This document shows positions 8,240 through 18,034 of a stretch of 64,000 nt of DNA, piece by piece. The notes below the pieces were generated by a model. The model made no database searches. It was not told the DNA's origin and saw only the letters and a program-made list of their open reading frames with translations. Each line of letters starts with the position of its first letter. Position 1 is the first letter of the stretch. The translations under genes and the position numbers were made by a program. The DNA is from Actinomycetes bacterium (GTDB lineage Bacteria; Actinomycetota; Acidimicrobiia; Acidimicrobiales; Palsa-688), in assembly GCA_021787035.1 (NCBI GenBank), contig JAJYMM010000173.1, forward strand, positions 22,430 to 86,429, given 5' to 3'.

Positions 8240-9364
8240 TCACCCCGCTGCAAGCGGTGAGCCTGGCACGGGCACCATCGGAGGCCCGGTAACCGGCCAG
8301 CCTGACGAGCTCCAGTAGAGCCGGCGCACCTGTACCCACGGGTCCCCATTGTCCCAAGCGTCGTAATAGTGGTATACGATCAAGTCCCCGCTCGAGCTCA
8401 CGTACACCGACGGCGAGCCGGGGCCGATCATCCCTTGGCTGCTGCCAAGGAGCTCCATGCCACCCCCCTCGGTCATCGGCGCACCGTTCGGGTCGAGGTA
8501 AGGCCCTGTGATGTCAGCCGACCGCCCCACGATTGTCTGGTAGGTGCTACCGATGCCCTTGCAGCAATAGCCAGCGGAAACGAACAGGTAGTAGTAGCCT
8601 CCGTGGGCCACGAGATACGCGCCTTCCTCGGCGTCGGGCGAGGGGGCCTCCGACAGCGAGTAGAGCTTTGGGCTCGCCGAGGTCGGCTTGCCTGTTGCCG
8701 CGTCCAACCTCATCAGCTTTATCCCACTCCAAAACGACCCGAACACAAGCCACTTGCTGCCGCCAGGCCCAGTGGCGAGAGCAGGGTCGATAGCGTTGTA
8801 GTCGTCGGTCGCGCTAGACGAGAACACCTCGCCATCGTCAACCCAGCGGTATTTGGGGCTCTTCGGGTCCAACGTGGCATTCGTGGCCAATGCAATGATC
8901 GAGGTGTTGCTACCGAAGGTCGATGCGGCGTAGTAGAGGTGCCACCGCCCGTTGAAGTAGGAGATGTCCGGCGCCCAAAGGTTCGGTATGGGCCCCAGCT
9001 TGTTGGTTATCCACGCGGGGATACTCGGGAACACCGTCCCGACTAGGTGCCAAGAGCGGAGGTCCGTCGACTCCCGGATCTGTATGTCCCCACCGTTGAC
9101 GAGTCCACTGGGGTCGCCGGTCGAGAACAGGTACCAGGTCCGCCCCTCCTTCGCCATGCTCGGGTCGTGGACGTAGGTGTAGCTCGGGACAGGGACCGTC
9201 CGAGCACGTTGCACGCTGGTCGCCTGAGCCGCAGAAGGCACCAACCCCCAAACGAGCACAGCACCAAGTGAAGCGGCGCAGGAGACAGCGCGAACCGCCG
9301 ACCATCCCGCGCTCCGAAATAACAACCCCAGTTTACCCAACTTTCGCATTCCTCCTTCAATCAT
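8240..9364 (-). CDS. Secreted GH43 endo-1,5-alpha-L-arabinanase
   Basis: A 374-residue glycoside hydrolase family 43 protein. After a signal peptide (cleavage near AAQATS) come the family signatures: YTYVHDPSM (catalytic base Asp), NLWAPDISYFNG, NAIDPAL (pKa-modulating Asp) and AEEGAYL (catalytic acid Glu), plus YCCKG, found in arabinan endo-arabinosidases. It cuts alpha-1,5-arabinan outside the cell. The ATG at 9364 has GAAGG six bases upstream; a second ATG at 9349 is also possible. It is the last gene of the leftward arabinan cluster. Confidence 0.93.
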   Translation of the reverse strand: MIEGGMRKLGKLGLLFRSAGWSAVRAVSCAASLGAVLVWGLVPSAAQATSVQRARTVPVPSYTYVHDPSMAKEGRTWYLFSTGDPSGLVNGGDIQIRESTDLRSWHLVGTVFPSIPAWITNKLGPIPNLWAPDISYFNGRWHLYYAASTFGSNTSIIALATNATLDPKSPKYRWVDDGEVFSSSATDDYNAIDPALATGPGGSKWLVFGSFWSGIKLMRLDAATGKPTSASPKLYSLSEAPSPDAEEGAYLVAHGGYYYLFVSAGYCCKGIGSTYQTIVGRSADITGPYLDPNGAPMTEGGGMELLGSSQGMIGPGSPSVYVSSSGDLIVYHYYDAWDNGDPWVQVRRLYWSSSGWPVTGPPMVPVPGSPLAAG

Positions 9365-9393
9365 GGCAACCTTCAGGAGCGCTTGGTAGGCCC

Positions 9394-10434
9394 CTACGCC
9401 CCGTGGTCTGTTGGCCCGCCCTCGCGAACGCCCGAAGACTGGCGCACGACGAGCTCCACTGGCAACAGAACCGTCTCCACGTCGACATCCTCGCCTGATA
9501 GACGACGGAGCAGCATCTCCACTGCTTGTGCCCCCGTCTCCCTGAGCGGCACCCGCACCGTCGTGAGCGGAGGCCGTAGGTAGGCGGCAAAGCTGAGGTC
9601 GTCACAGGAGACCACCGCCACGTCGTCGGGCACGCGCCTGCCACTTGCTTCCACCGCCCCCAAGACACCGACGGCCATGAGGTCGCTGTGAACGAACACC
9701 GCGTCTAAGAAAGGCACGCGTTCAAGCAAGAGCCGCGTGGCCGCCGCCGCTCCCTTCGGCGACCAGTCAGCCTCTACCACCAAGTCCTCCCCCCCCTCGA
9801 CTCCCTCTTCGCCCAACCGCTGCTCCAGCCCGTGCAACCGGCTCCTCACGACGCGACGCCTAAAGGGGCCCGCGACAGTGCCAATAACACGGCGGCCCCC
9901 GCAAAGAAGGTGGTCTGCCGCAATCCAACCCACCTCCCGGTGGTTCGAGCCCACCATCGAAACCCCACCACCAGGCACGTGATGGAGGCTGACCGAGGGC
10001 ACCGTGCTCCGGAGGACTTCGGCAACTGCGAGATCCTCTTCCAACTGCGGCGCCGCGGCGATGATCCCGTCCACCCTCCGCTCGACGAGAAGCCTCGCAA
10101 CGTCTGCGCCACCATCCCCGGCGTCAGTAAGGTTGCCGATCAAGGTGACAAGGCCATGCTCACGCGCTGCCAGGTCTGCCCCGACCGCGAACTCTGCCAA
10201 CGCGAGGTCACCCAGGTTCCCAGCGATCAGGCCAATCGTCCGAGTGGCACGTCCCACCAGGCTCCGTGCCACCGCGTTGGGCAAATACCCGAGCTCCTCC
10301 GCTGCCGCACGAATCCTCTCGGCGGTCTGCGAGCTCACCCGCACGGCCCGGCCATTCAAGACCTTGCTGACTGTTTGGAAGCTCACCCCGGCAAGCGAGG
10401 CGACGTCCTTCAGCCCCACGTACCGGTTGGCCAC
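9394..10434 (-). CDS. LacI-family transcriptional regulator 2 (arabinan locus)
   Basis: A 346-residue LacI repressor with helix-turn-helix DVASLAGVSFQTVSKVLNGR and hinge LPNAVARSLVG, then a sugar-sensing domain. The GTG start at 10434 has GGAG upstream; a GTG at 10419 is possible. It sits between the transporter permeases and GH43 on the same strand, so it probably controls this cluster. The palindrome at 15694-15709 is a candidate operator. Ligand probably an arabinose derivative (inference). Confidence 0.92.
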   Translation of the reverse strand: MANRYVGLKDVASLAGVSFQTVSKVLNGRAVRVSSQTAERIRAAAEELGYLPNAVARSLVGRATRTIGLIAGNLGDLALAEFAVGADLAAREHGLVTLIGNLTDAGDGGADVARLLVERRVDGIIAAAPQLEEDLAVAEVLRSTVPSVSLHHVPGGGVSMVGSNHREVGWIAADHLLCGGRRVIGTVAGPFRRRVVRSRLHGLEQRLGEEGVEGGEDLVVEADWSPKGAAAATRLLLERVPFLDAVFVHSDLMAVGVLGAVEASGRRVPDDVAVVSCDDLSFAAYLRPPLTTVRVPLRETGAQAVEMLLRRLSGEDVDVETVLLPVELVVRQSSGVREGGPTDHGA

Positions 10435-10492
10435 CGTCGCCCCACTCCAAACAAGGCCGGAGCATACCTGCCCGGACCAACGCAAACCGCCC

Positions 10493-11461
10493 TCACCCAG
10501 TGATGCTCCCTATGAGCGCACCCGCACGCCAGTACCGCTGAACGAACAAGAACAGCAGCACAAGCGGCAACAACGTCATCAGCCCGCCCATCACCAACAA
10601 GGGATAAAGCAACTGGTCTCCGCTGACCGACGCATGTGAACCCCAGAACCCCAAGCCCACAGTCAACGGGTAAAGGCTCGCCTTGGAAAACAGCAGTAAC
10701 GGCAGGAAGTAATTGTTCCAGATACCAACTACGCTCAACAACAGCACCGTCATGAGACCCGGCACCATCAACGGCACCGCAATGCGCAGGAAAATCATAA
10801 ATTCGCTTGCGCCGTCCATCCGTGCCGCTTCAATTAGTTCGACCGGCACCGACGCCTCTATGAAAATCCGCATCAGGTACACGCCTACCACGCTCACCAT
10901 GCTCGGCAGGATAAATCCCCAGATAGAATTTACCAGGTGCACCTTCGCGAAGACAAAATAGAGTGGGAGGCTGACGGCCGTCACTGGGATCAGCAGGGAT
11001 GCAAGAACGGCAAAGAAAAGGACCTTACGACCAGGGAACTCGAAACGAGCGAACGCATAGCCTCCGAGAGCAGAAAGCGCAGTCGCCCCGCCACCCCCGA
11101 GCACAGCGTACAAGGCAGTGTTCACAAACCAATGAGTGAAGATACCCTCGCCGTCTACGTTCTTGAACAGGTCTTTGAAGTTCTGGATAAAATGAAACGG
11201 AGCTGCGAACCAAAAGCCGAAGGAACTGAACAGACGCGGCTGGGTCTTAGTAGAGTTTATAACGATCCAGGCAATTGGGATAAGTGTAAAAATCGCAAAC
11301 AGGACGCTCACCACGGTTACGACCACTACTGTACCGCGCCTCACGCCATAGAGCCGCAAAGGAATGGTCGTGCGCTCCAGCTCCTCCCTTCGACGGCGCC
11401 GCGCCTCCCTCCGCTTTTCTATCCACGTCACTTTCGGAAGATCCCAGGTCCAACTGCTCAT
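10493..11461 (-). CDS. CUT1 sugar ABC transporter permease (MalG/AraQ-like)
   Basis: A 322-residue inner-membrane permease with about six hydrophobic helices and the EAA loop EAARMDGASEFMIFLRIAVP that contacts the ATPase. Its ATG overlaps the stop of the partner permease (ATGA). No ATPase is encoded here, so a shared MsmX-type ATPase from elsewhere must power it, as is common in CUT1 systems. It probably imports arabino-oligosaccharides. Confidence 0.93.
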   Translation of the reverse strand: MSSWTWDLPKVTWIEKRREARRRRREELERTTIPLRLYGVRRGTVVVVTVVSVLFAIFTLIPIAWIVINSTKTQPRLFSSFGFWFAAPFHFIQNFKDLFKNVDGEGIFTHWFVNTALYAVLGGGGATALSALGGYAFARFEFPGRKVLFFAVLASLLIPVTAVSLPLYFVFAKVHLVNSIWGFILPSMVSVVGVYLMRIFIEASVPVELIEAARMDGASEFMIFLRIAVPLMVPGLMTVLLLSVVGIWNNYFLPLLLFSKASLYPLTVGLGFWGSHASVSGDQLLYPLLVMGGLMTLLPLVLLFLFVQRYWRAGALIGSITG

Positions 11462-12432
11462 AGTGACACGCTCCTCATCTTCCGTCGGATCATCAAGGAC
11501 CCAACTGAGATAATTGTAATCACAACACCCAGCACTACTGCCCCCGCCGCCGCGAGGTCATATTGCTGGTTACCGATGGCCGTATTGTAGAGAAATATTG
11601 TCGGTGTAAACCCAAACGACACGTTAGGTGTAAACGACGCCAGGATCGACGGCTCCACGAACAGCTGCAAGGCGCCTATGAAGTTCAACAGGCCAAGCAT
11701 CACCAGCGCTGGGCGGACCATAGGCAACTTCACCGACAGGATTATCTTTGACAGAGTCGCCCCCTCCACCATGGCTGCTTCTACGGTGTCCCGGGGCACA
11801 GACCTCAGCGCAGTGTACAAAATCACCATGTTGTACCCTGTCCACTCCCATATAACGATCACGATGATCATCGGGAGGAGCAAACTGGGCGACAGCAAGT
11901 TGGCCCCATGGAACCCCAAGTTTTCAGCCAGTTTGGTAAACGGCCCGAACTCAGGTTCGAGCAAAAACGACCACATTATTGCTGACACCACCGTCGGCAC
12001 GGCGAATGGTAGGAAGTAGACGGTGCGGAAGAAGCCCCCCCAACGCACCATACCGATGTCGAACACCGTCGCGAAGAACAGAGCGATCGCTAGCATGACG
12101 GGTATTTGGATGGCCGCGAAGATCAAAACACGGACCATTCCACCCCAAAACTGGCCCGAGCTAAGGATGGCCTGATAATTACTGAAGCCGGAGAACACAG
12201 TCCCGCCAACCAGCCTTGAAGTAAACAGGCTCGTGTAGACCGCGTAAACAAGAGGGACCAACGTGAACAGCACAAACATCAACGTAAACGGCGCCACAAA
12301 CCACAGCCCTCGCCCATGACGCCTACGGGAGAAGGACTTCGCACGCGCTCCAGACGACGGTACCGTTACCTGGGGGCTGCCGCGCCCTTGCGCCACTGCG
12401 ACAGCAAATCTGTCGGCGACGTTTCCCTGCAT
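11458..12432 (-). CDS. CUT1 sugar ABC transporter permease (MalF/AraP-like)
   Basis: A 324-residue permease with a longer N-terminal cytoplasmic segment, about six membrane helices and the EAA loop EAAMVEGATLSKIILSVKLP. It pairs with the downstream permease, which starts within its stop codon. It follows the binding-protein gene at 12616 on the same strand after a gap of about 180 bp that contains a 47-bp duplication. Confidence 0.93.
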   Translation of the reverse strand: MQGNVADRFAVAVAQGRGSPQVTVPSSGARAKSFSRRRHGRGLWFVAPFTLMFVLFTLVPLVYAVYTSLFTSRLVGGTVFSGFSNYQAILSSGQFWGGMVRVLIFAAIQIPVMLAIALFFATVFDIGMVRWGGFFRTVYFLPFAVPTVVSAIMWSFLLEPEFGPFTKLAENLGFHGANLLSPSLLLPMIIVIVIWEWTGYNMVILYTALRSVPRDTVEAAMVEGATLSKIILSVKLPMVRPALVMLGLLNFIGALQLFVEPSILASFTPNVSFGFTPTIFLYNTAIGNQQYDLAAAGAVVLGVVITIISVGSLMIRRKMRSVSL

Positions 12433-12561
12433 CTCTTATCCAAACCTCCTACCGCTGCCGATATGGCAACGAACACCCGAAGCCCTGTCGAGAGAGCCTG
12501 TGCTACCAAGAGCACGCGGGCGCCTCGACAGGGTCGCGGGACTCGGGTGGGACCTCTGCTA

Positions 12562-12655
12562 AACGACTCTACGTGGAGACCTTGAACCCTTCACTCTTAG
12601 CGTAACTGAACGACTCTACGTGGAGACCTTGAACCCTTCACTCTTAGCGTAACTG
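12562..12655. repeat. 47-bp exact tandem duplication at the 3' end of the binding-protein gene
   Basis: Copies at 12562-12608 and 12609-12655 are identical. The unit includes the stop codon of the binding-protein gene, so the protein end is unchanged and the second stop lies in the intergenic gap. Confidence 0.97.
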
Positions 12656-14066
12656 ACGATCGTCTTTTGAAAAGCGTTGAGCGCTGCGTTCAGGGTCGCC
12701 TTACCGTCGAGGGTGTCGGCGAACATGGACCCAGCTTCGGTGATTACCTCCGTCATGAACGGGGGCCATTCCACTGGCGTAACCTTCTCGGCTGCAGAGT
12801 CGAACACGACGTTGGGGTGAGACGAGCCCGAGACCGGATAAGTAAGGGTCTTGAAAGAAGGGCTCCTCAGAAGAGGCAAGTACGTCGGGAAGAGCGACGA
12901 GGGGGGAGTCTTTATCACATTCCACGACTGCATCGTGGCATTGAGCCACATTGAGAACGCCGCTGCCTGAGCCGGGTGCTTGCTCGAAGCCATGACGGGG
13001 TACGACGACCCCCCGAGGTTGGTCTGCACGTCCGCTCCAGCCTTCCACTGCGGCAACGGGGCAGCACGCCACACTCCCATTGAGTTCCCTGCGGCAGGTG
13101 CAAAGTACGACGGGCCCCAAGCCGCTGGCAACCAGGTGGCGTCGAGGGACTTCGCCATCTCACCCCACATGACCGTGCCGTCAGTGTTCGTCTGGACAAG
13201 GCGAGCCTTTATGAGCTTCTGCCAGTAGTTGGCAAAGGCCATCTGCTTGGGGCCGTTAAAGTCGATGGTGATGTTGGCCCCACCTGTGTACTGGAAGGGG
13301 AAAGCGCCGTCTTGCGCCATGAGCGCCAACATCCAGCCGATGTCCGTAGCGTCGAAGTTCGTGAACGCGCCAGCAGGATCCTCTTTATGGAAGGTAGCCG
13401 CTTCCGAAGCAAACTGCGCCCACGTCTTGGGCAACGCAAGGTGGTACTTGGCGAAGAGTTTGGAGTTGTAGTAGAGGCCAACAGGTGGTACTTGGCGAAG
13501 AGTTTGGAGTTGTAGTAGAGGCCAACCGGCCCTGAGTCGCCAGGGATCGCGTACACTGCGGAGCCCTGGCTGACCTCCTTCCAGGCCCACGGCGCGAAGT
13601 CCTTCGCGACCTTACTTGCCCCGTAGGGGACGAGATTGAGCAAGCTGTGCGTGATCTCAAAGTTGGGTAGTTCGGAGTACTCGACCTCCGCGACGTCCGG
13701 TTCACCTACGCCGGCCTTGATCGCGCTCGCGAGCTTCACATACTCAGCGTTACCAGCACCTACATCGTCGAGCGTCACGCAAATCTTGGGATGCGTCTTG
13801 TTGAACAGGTTCACTGCCCTGTTGATACCGGGCACCCAGATCCAAGCAACTATCGGGGTCGCGCCCGGCTTGCAGGAGGACGATGCCTTCCCAGCCTGCA
13901 CCACACCCTGGGGACTACTGGCGTAAGCGCTCGGGCCACCTGGGGCCAGTACCGTGGCGACGAGGCCTGCGATGCCGAGGACCGCCCCCTTGGTAGCCAA
14001 CGTCCGGCCCCGGTGCCCAACACCCTCGGCTTTGGAACCGACGCCAACGCGGTTATCTATTGTCAT
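12616..14066 (-). pseudogene. CUT1 substrate-binding protein, frame broken by a 44-bp duplication
   Basis: The N-terminal reading frame runs from the ATG at 14066 (GAAAGGA ribosome site upstream): signal peptide, then an extracellular solute-binding family 1 domain (WIWVPGINRAVNLFNKTHPK, VAEVEYSELPNF). It breaks at 13439-13526, where 44 bp are repeated; the rest (YNSKLFAKYHLALPKTWAQF to KSEGFKVST) continues in another frame to 12616. Removing one copy restores one continuous protein of about 467 residues. Intact, it would deliver arabino-oligosaccharides to the two permeases. All other sequence is well preserved, so the break is recent or an assembly error. Confidence 0.9.
13439..13526. repeat. 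44-bp exact tandem duplication (frame-breaking)
   Basis: Identical copies at 13439-13482 and 13483-13526. 44 is not a multiple of 3, so it shifts the binding-protein frame. Confidence 0.97.
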
Positions 14067-14174
14067 GCAAGTGTCCTTTCTTAGTTAGTTAGTAGTTGTG
14101 GCTTTTTATGAGTTTTCCGCTGAGCCTAACGCAGTGACCCAACCTTCAGCCTAGGCACGCGAAATGAGACGCTT

Positions 14175-15678
14175 TCAGCGCCTCGTTATGCCCGATTCAA
14201 ATAGCGTGAACGACTTTGGCAGCAGGTCTAAGACGACCACGGCATCCTTCGGCTCCACCTCCCCTTCGTGTGTTGAGGCTTCCTGCACGCCTGGCACGGG
14301 CGACGGCCGCTCAGACCCAACCACCGTCTGAAGCCTCCCTCTTCTCGCGAACATCCCAGTCTTGAGAACGACCTCCACTCGTTCGACGTCCTCTGACCGG
14401 TTCACCAGCGTCAGGGCAATGTTTGCGCGTTCACTGTCAACCGTCGCGGCCACGTCCACCAAGTCGAACGGGCCAAGGTCATCAATTCGGTGCCTCCATC
14501 GGCTCATGTGCTCCTCTGGAGCTGCCACCCGTGGCCCTTCGACGAAAGTATCGACCGCCTCGGCGAGGTGCCCTCGTGAGTGGAGAAGGAACGGGAAGTA
14601 GATTGGCTGCGCCACGGCCGCATCCGTACTAGTCACTATGGGCGCGATGGCATTGACCATTTGTGCCATATTGGCTATGGCAACCCACGCGCTGTTGCGG
14701 ACAAAGATGTTCAAAAACGTACCCACCGCGAGGGCATCGGAGAAGTTGTAGCGTTCCTCCAGACCTCCGTCCATGGCTCGGAACCAGACGTTCCACTCGT
14801 CGTAGGCGAGACGTGGTGCTCTTGGCAGCTGGTGCTTGTAGGCAGACCGCCTGAGCAGCGTCGAGGCAGTCTGAATGGCGCGCTCCGCAGCGTGCGGTGA
14901 TAAGACGTTGGTCCAGTAGTCGTCCGAACCGGTATAGATGTGGACCGAATGCAGGTCGACGTACGGCGCCAGGGCGTCGATCACTTTCACGTCCCAGTCG
15001 GTCCAGCCCAACTCCCCGCAAGAGACGAGCTTGGCGTGTGGATCCAGCATCCTTATGGCCCTTGCCCATCGCGTGGCCTCGGCAATGTACTCCTCCGCAG
15101 ACAACGCCCCCACCTGCCACGCACCGTATATCTCGTTGCCAAGCCCCCACCAGGGCACGTCAAACGGCTCCTCCTGGCCATTGCTCCGGCGCAGGTCCGC
15201 CCAGTGAGTCTGGCGGTCAGAGTTGCAGTACTCGACCCACGCGAGGGCTTCTTCCAAGGAACCGGTCCCCATGTTGAGGCAGATGTAGGGCTCCGCCCCC
15301 AGTTCGCGGCAGTATGAGATGTACTCGTCCGTACCGAAGGTGTTCGGCTCGGTCCCGCCCCACGCCAGCTCGGGGCGCTCGAGCCGCTCAGCAGCCGGGC
15401 CCACCCCGTCACGCCAGTGGTAATTGGACACGAAGTTACCACCGGGCCATCGGAGGACGCTTACGCGCAAACGCTTCATCAGCTCGAGGACGTCCTCACG
15501 GAACCCGCGGCTGTCGCTCAAGGGCGACCCCGGCTCGTAGACGCCGCCGTAGATGCAGCGACCCAAGTGTTCGATGAAGCCACCGAAGATGCGTCGGTCA
15601 ACGGCTCCCAGTACGCGCCCGGTGTCCACTGCCCAGTACGCGCCCGGTGTCCACTGAGATCGTGGTCAATTTCCCCAT
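14175..15678 (-). pseudogene. GH51 alpha-L-arabinofuranosidase, N-terminus broken by a 25-bp duplication
   Basis: The frame from 15629 to 14175 encodes a near-complete intracellular GH51 enzyme: RIFGGFIEHLGRCIYGGVYEP, RWPGGNFVSNYHW, GLGNEIYGAW (acid/base Glu) and LAYDEWNVWF (nucleophile Glu). The natural start is an ATG at 15678 (MGKLTTISVDTGRVLGAVD), matching the usual GH51 N-terminus, but 25 bp are repeated right after SVDTGRVLG and shift the frame. A GTG at 15629 could still start a protein lacking about eight residues, so some activity is conceivable. It releases arabinose from imported oligosaccharides. Confidence 0.88.
15607..15656. repeat. 25-bp exact tandem duplication (frame-breaking)
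   Basis: Identical copies at 15607-15631 and 15632-15656, near the 5' end of the GH51 gene. Confidence 0.97.
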
Positions 15679-15693
15679 CCTGCCCCTAGCCGA

Positions 15694-15709
15694 GAGCGAA
15701 CGTTCGCTC
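15694..15709. promoter_or_regulatory. 16-bp perfect palindrome, candidate LacI operator
   Basis: GAGCGAACGTTCGCTC is its own reverse complement. It lies between the divergent GH51 (start 15678) and GH54 (start 15842) genes, where one repressor could control both. The central AACGTT suits a LacI-family site; regulator 2 is the best candidate. Confidence 0.65.
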
Positions 15710-15841
15710 AGACGAGAGTTCAGTGTAACAAGTCGCTATGAGCGGGTCAATGCACCCCACCGCGAACATTCCCCGAAACGCAGGAGCGCCGCGTACCAAT
15801 GCCTTGACTTGCACTTCCTCATCCCACTACCGTCACGAAGG

Positions 15842-18034
15842 ATGTTAGCGTTCACACGCCAGGCGCTACTAGACGCCCGCTCTTTCCACCCGTCCCGTGG
15901 CATTGGGGGAAGCGCCCCCGAGGTACCGGGACGCCGAGGTCAAAACCTTTCCCGAAACCCCCGCCCGTCAAACGTCCCGGCCAATGGTTCCCACCATCCC
16001 GGGGCCAGCCGGCGAAGGCGGGCCCTCGGGGCAGTCGTCACCGCCCTCGTTTCCCTGGCAGCACAACCCCTGGCACTTGGCGCTTCGAGCGCGGTAGCCA
16101 ACGCTCAAGCACCTCCCACCACCCGACCGGCACCGCGACCCACTACCCGCGGCGAGCTCCCCTGTGACATTTATGGAGCTGCCGGCGCGCCCTGTGTCGG
16201 GGCATTTAGCACCGTCCGAGCTTTGTACGCCGACTATGAGGGGCCGCTCTATAAGATTCGGCGGGCTTCGGACGGAGCCACACGCGACATCGGGGTCTCA
16301 AGCGCGGGCGGTTATGCGAACGCCAGCGCGCAGGTGGGGTTCTGCTCTCACACGACTTGCACGATCACGGAGATCTACGATCAGTCCCCGCAGCACAACA
16401 ACTTGTACATTGAAGGTGCGGGCGGCAATGGGTCGGCAGACCGCGGTGCGCCAGCCAATGCGCTTCCAAATACTGCTGGTGGCAAGGAAGTATACGGTCT
16501 CGAGATCTCAGCCGGTATGGGCTATCGCAACGACCACACAAAGGGTGTGCCTGTGGGTGCCGAACCCCAGGGGGTCTACATGGTGACTTCAGGGGCCCAC
16601 GTCAACAATAAGTGCTGCTTTGACTTCGGCAATGCTGAGGTCAACAACGACGACAACGGCAACGGCCACATGGACGCCCTAAACTTCAGCACTGAATGTT
16701 GGTTCACCTGCCACGGCACTGGGCCGTGGGCACAGGCGGATCTCGAAAACGGCCTGTTCCAGTCGGACAGCGGCGGCAGCCAGGACCCACAAAACACGGG
16801 AACTGGCCCACTGCCTTTCGTGACAGCGATGCTGACGAACAACGGCCTCAACTACTTCTCACTCGAACAAGGCAACGCCCAGTTGGGAGGTCTCAGCACA
16901 GAATATGCAGGTCCAGAGCCCTACAACAGCGGTATAGGGTACTCGCCCATGCACCAAGAGGGTGCGATCGTCCTGGGCACCGGCGGTGACAACTCCAATG
17001 GCTCGATCGGCTCCTTCTTTGAAGGCGTCATAACGGCAGGTATACCGCCGGCGTCTGCGAACAACGCGGTACAAGATAATATCGTCTCTGTTGGATATGG
17101 CAGGCCGCTGGGCCCCGTGGGCTCACTGGTACCAGGCTCCGAGGTCTCCCTGCGCGCGACCAGTCCCAGTAGCAGCCAGGAGTACATACGTACGGGCACT
17201 TCCAACAACGGCCTGGCTGTAATTGCACCGGTGGGGCCCACGAGTTCGCCCAGAGCAAAGGCCGATGCCTCGTGGGTAGTTCAGCCAGGCTTGGCCAACG
17301 CATCCTGCGTCTCTTTCGAGGCTTTCAGCGACCCGGGCGCCTACCTAGAGAGCACAGACTTCGCCCTCCATGTGAGACCCGACGACGGCAGCACGGCATT
17401 CGCTCGCGGTGCGACCTTCTGCCCCCGAAGCGTGGGCGGGACGAGGGGGACGGTCTTCCAGTCGTATGGCTACCCAGACATGTACATCCGCCATTACGAT
17501 CAGCATGTCTATTTGGCGAGCGACGGGGGCACAAGCGACTGGGACGTATTCGTGGGTTGGGGACTCGACACCGGCTGGGCTGTCACTGCACCCTGGGCGC
17601 AGGCGGGATTTCACGAGCTCGCCGTGCGCAGCGATGGCCTTTGCGTAGGCTCACCAGCGGGCAACTTACCCGGCCAACCTGTCGTCCAAGAGACCTGCGG
17701 CAGCTCAGGCCAAGGGTACACAGGGGCAGAGCTGGTCCCGATCTCTGGTGGATATGGCGAAATCCAATTGAGTAACTCCGGCAACGACATAGCAGTTTCC
17801 GGCAACCCGGCCACAACTGGCACCCCGGACGTGGTCGAGGAACCTCCAAGCGGCTCAGCTACGAGCCTCTGGTTGCCGGTCGTCCAACCGGACGGTTCTC
17901 TCAAACTCATTAGCGCCAGCAGTGGCCTGTGTCTTAGTGTTTACGGGGATATCCCTCGGCCCGGCCAAAAACTCGACCAGTCGAGATGCTCATCGCTGCC
18001 AGGAGCCACTTGGCAAAGCTTCAGCTTCAAATGA
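15842..18034 (+). CDS. Secreted alpha-L-arabinofuranosidase: GH54 catalytic domain, CBM42, ricin-type domain
   Basis: A 730-residue secreted enzyme. A long basic N-terminus leads to a signal segment (ALGAVVTALVSLAAQPLALG). The GH54 domain (about residues 107-430) opens CDIYGAAGAPCVGAFSTVRA and contains DFGNAEVNN. An AbfB/CBM42 arabinose-binding domain follows (about 440-600: SLRATSP, YIRHYDQHVYLAS), then a ricin-B/CBM13-like lectin domain (about 605-730: GLCVG, SGLCLSV, QKLDQSRC). It removes arabinose side chains from arabinoxylan and arabinan outside the cell. It diverges from GH51 over a shared palindrome. GH54 is commoner in fungi than in bacteria. The ATG at 15842 is the best start though its ribosome site is very close. 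Confidence 0.93.
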   Translation: MLAFTRQALLDARSFHPSRGIGGSAPEVPGRRGQNLSRNPRPSNVPANGSHHPGASRRRRALGAVVTALVSLAAQPLALGASSAVANAQAPPTTRPAPRPTTRGELPCDIYGAAGAPCVGAFSTVRALYADYEGPLYKIRRASDGATRDIGVSSAGGYANASAQVGFCSHTTCTITEIYDQSPQHNNLYIEGAGGNGSADRGAPANALPNTAGGKEVYGLEISAGMGYRNDHTKGVPVGAEPQGVYMVTSGAHVNNKCCFDFGNAEVNNDDNGNGHMDALNFSTECWFTCHGTGPWAQADLENGLFQSDSGGSQDPQNTGTGPLPFVTAMLTNNGLNYFSLEQGNAQLGGLSTEYAGPEPYNSGIGYSPMHQEGAIVLGTGGDNSNGSIGSFFEGVITAGIPPASANNAVQDNIVSVGYGRPLGPVGSLVPGSEVSLRATSPSSSQEYIRTGTSNNGLAVIAPVGPTSSPRAKADASWVVQPGLANASCVSFEAFSDPGAYLESTDFALHVRPDDGSTAFARGATFCPRSVGGTRGTVFQSYGYPDMYIRHYDQHVYLASDGGTSDWDVFVGWGLDTGWAVTAPWAQAGFHELAVRSDGLCVGSPAGNLPGQPVVQETCGSSGQGYTGAELVPISGGYGEIQLSNSGNDIAVSGNPATTGTPDVVEEPPSGSATSLWLPVVQPDGSLKLISASSGLCLSVYGDIPRPGQKLDQSRCSSLPGATWQSFSFK

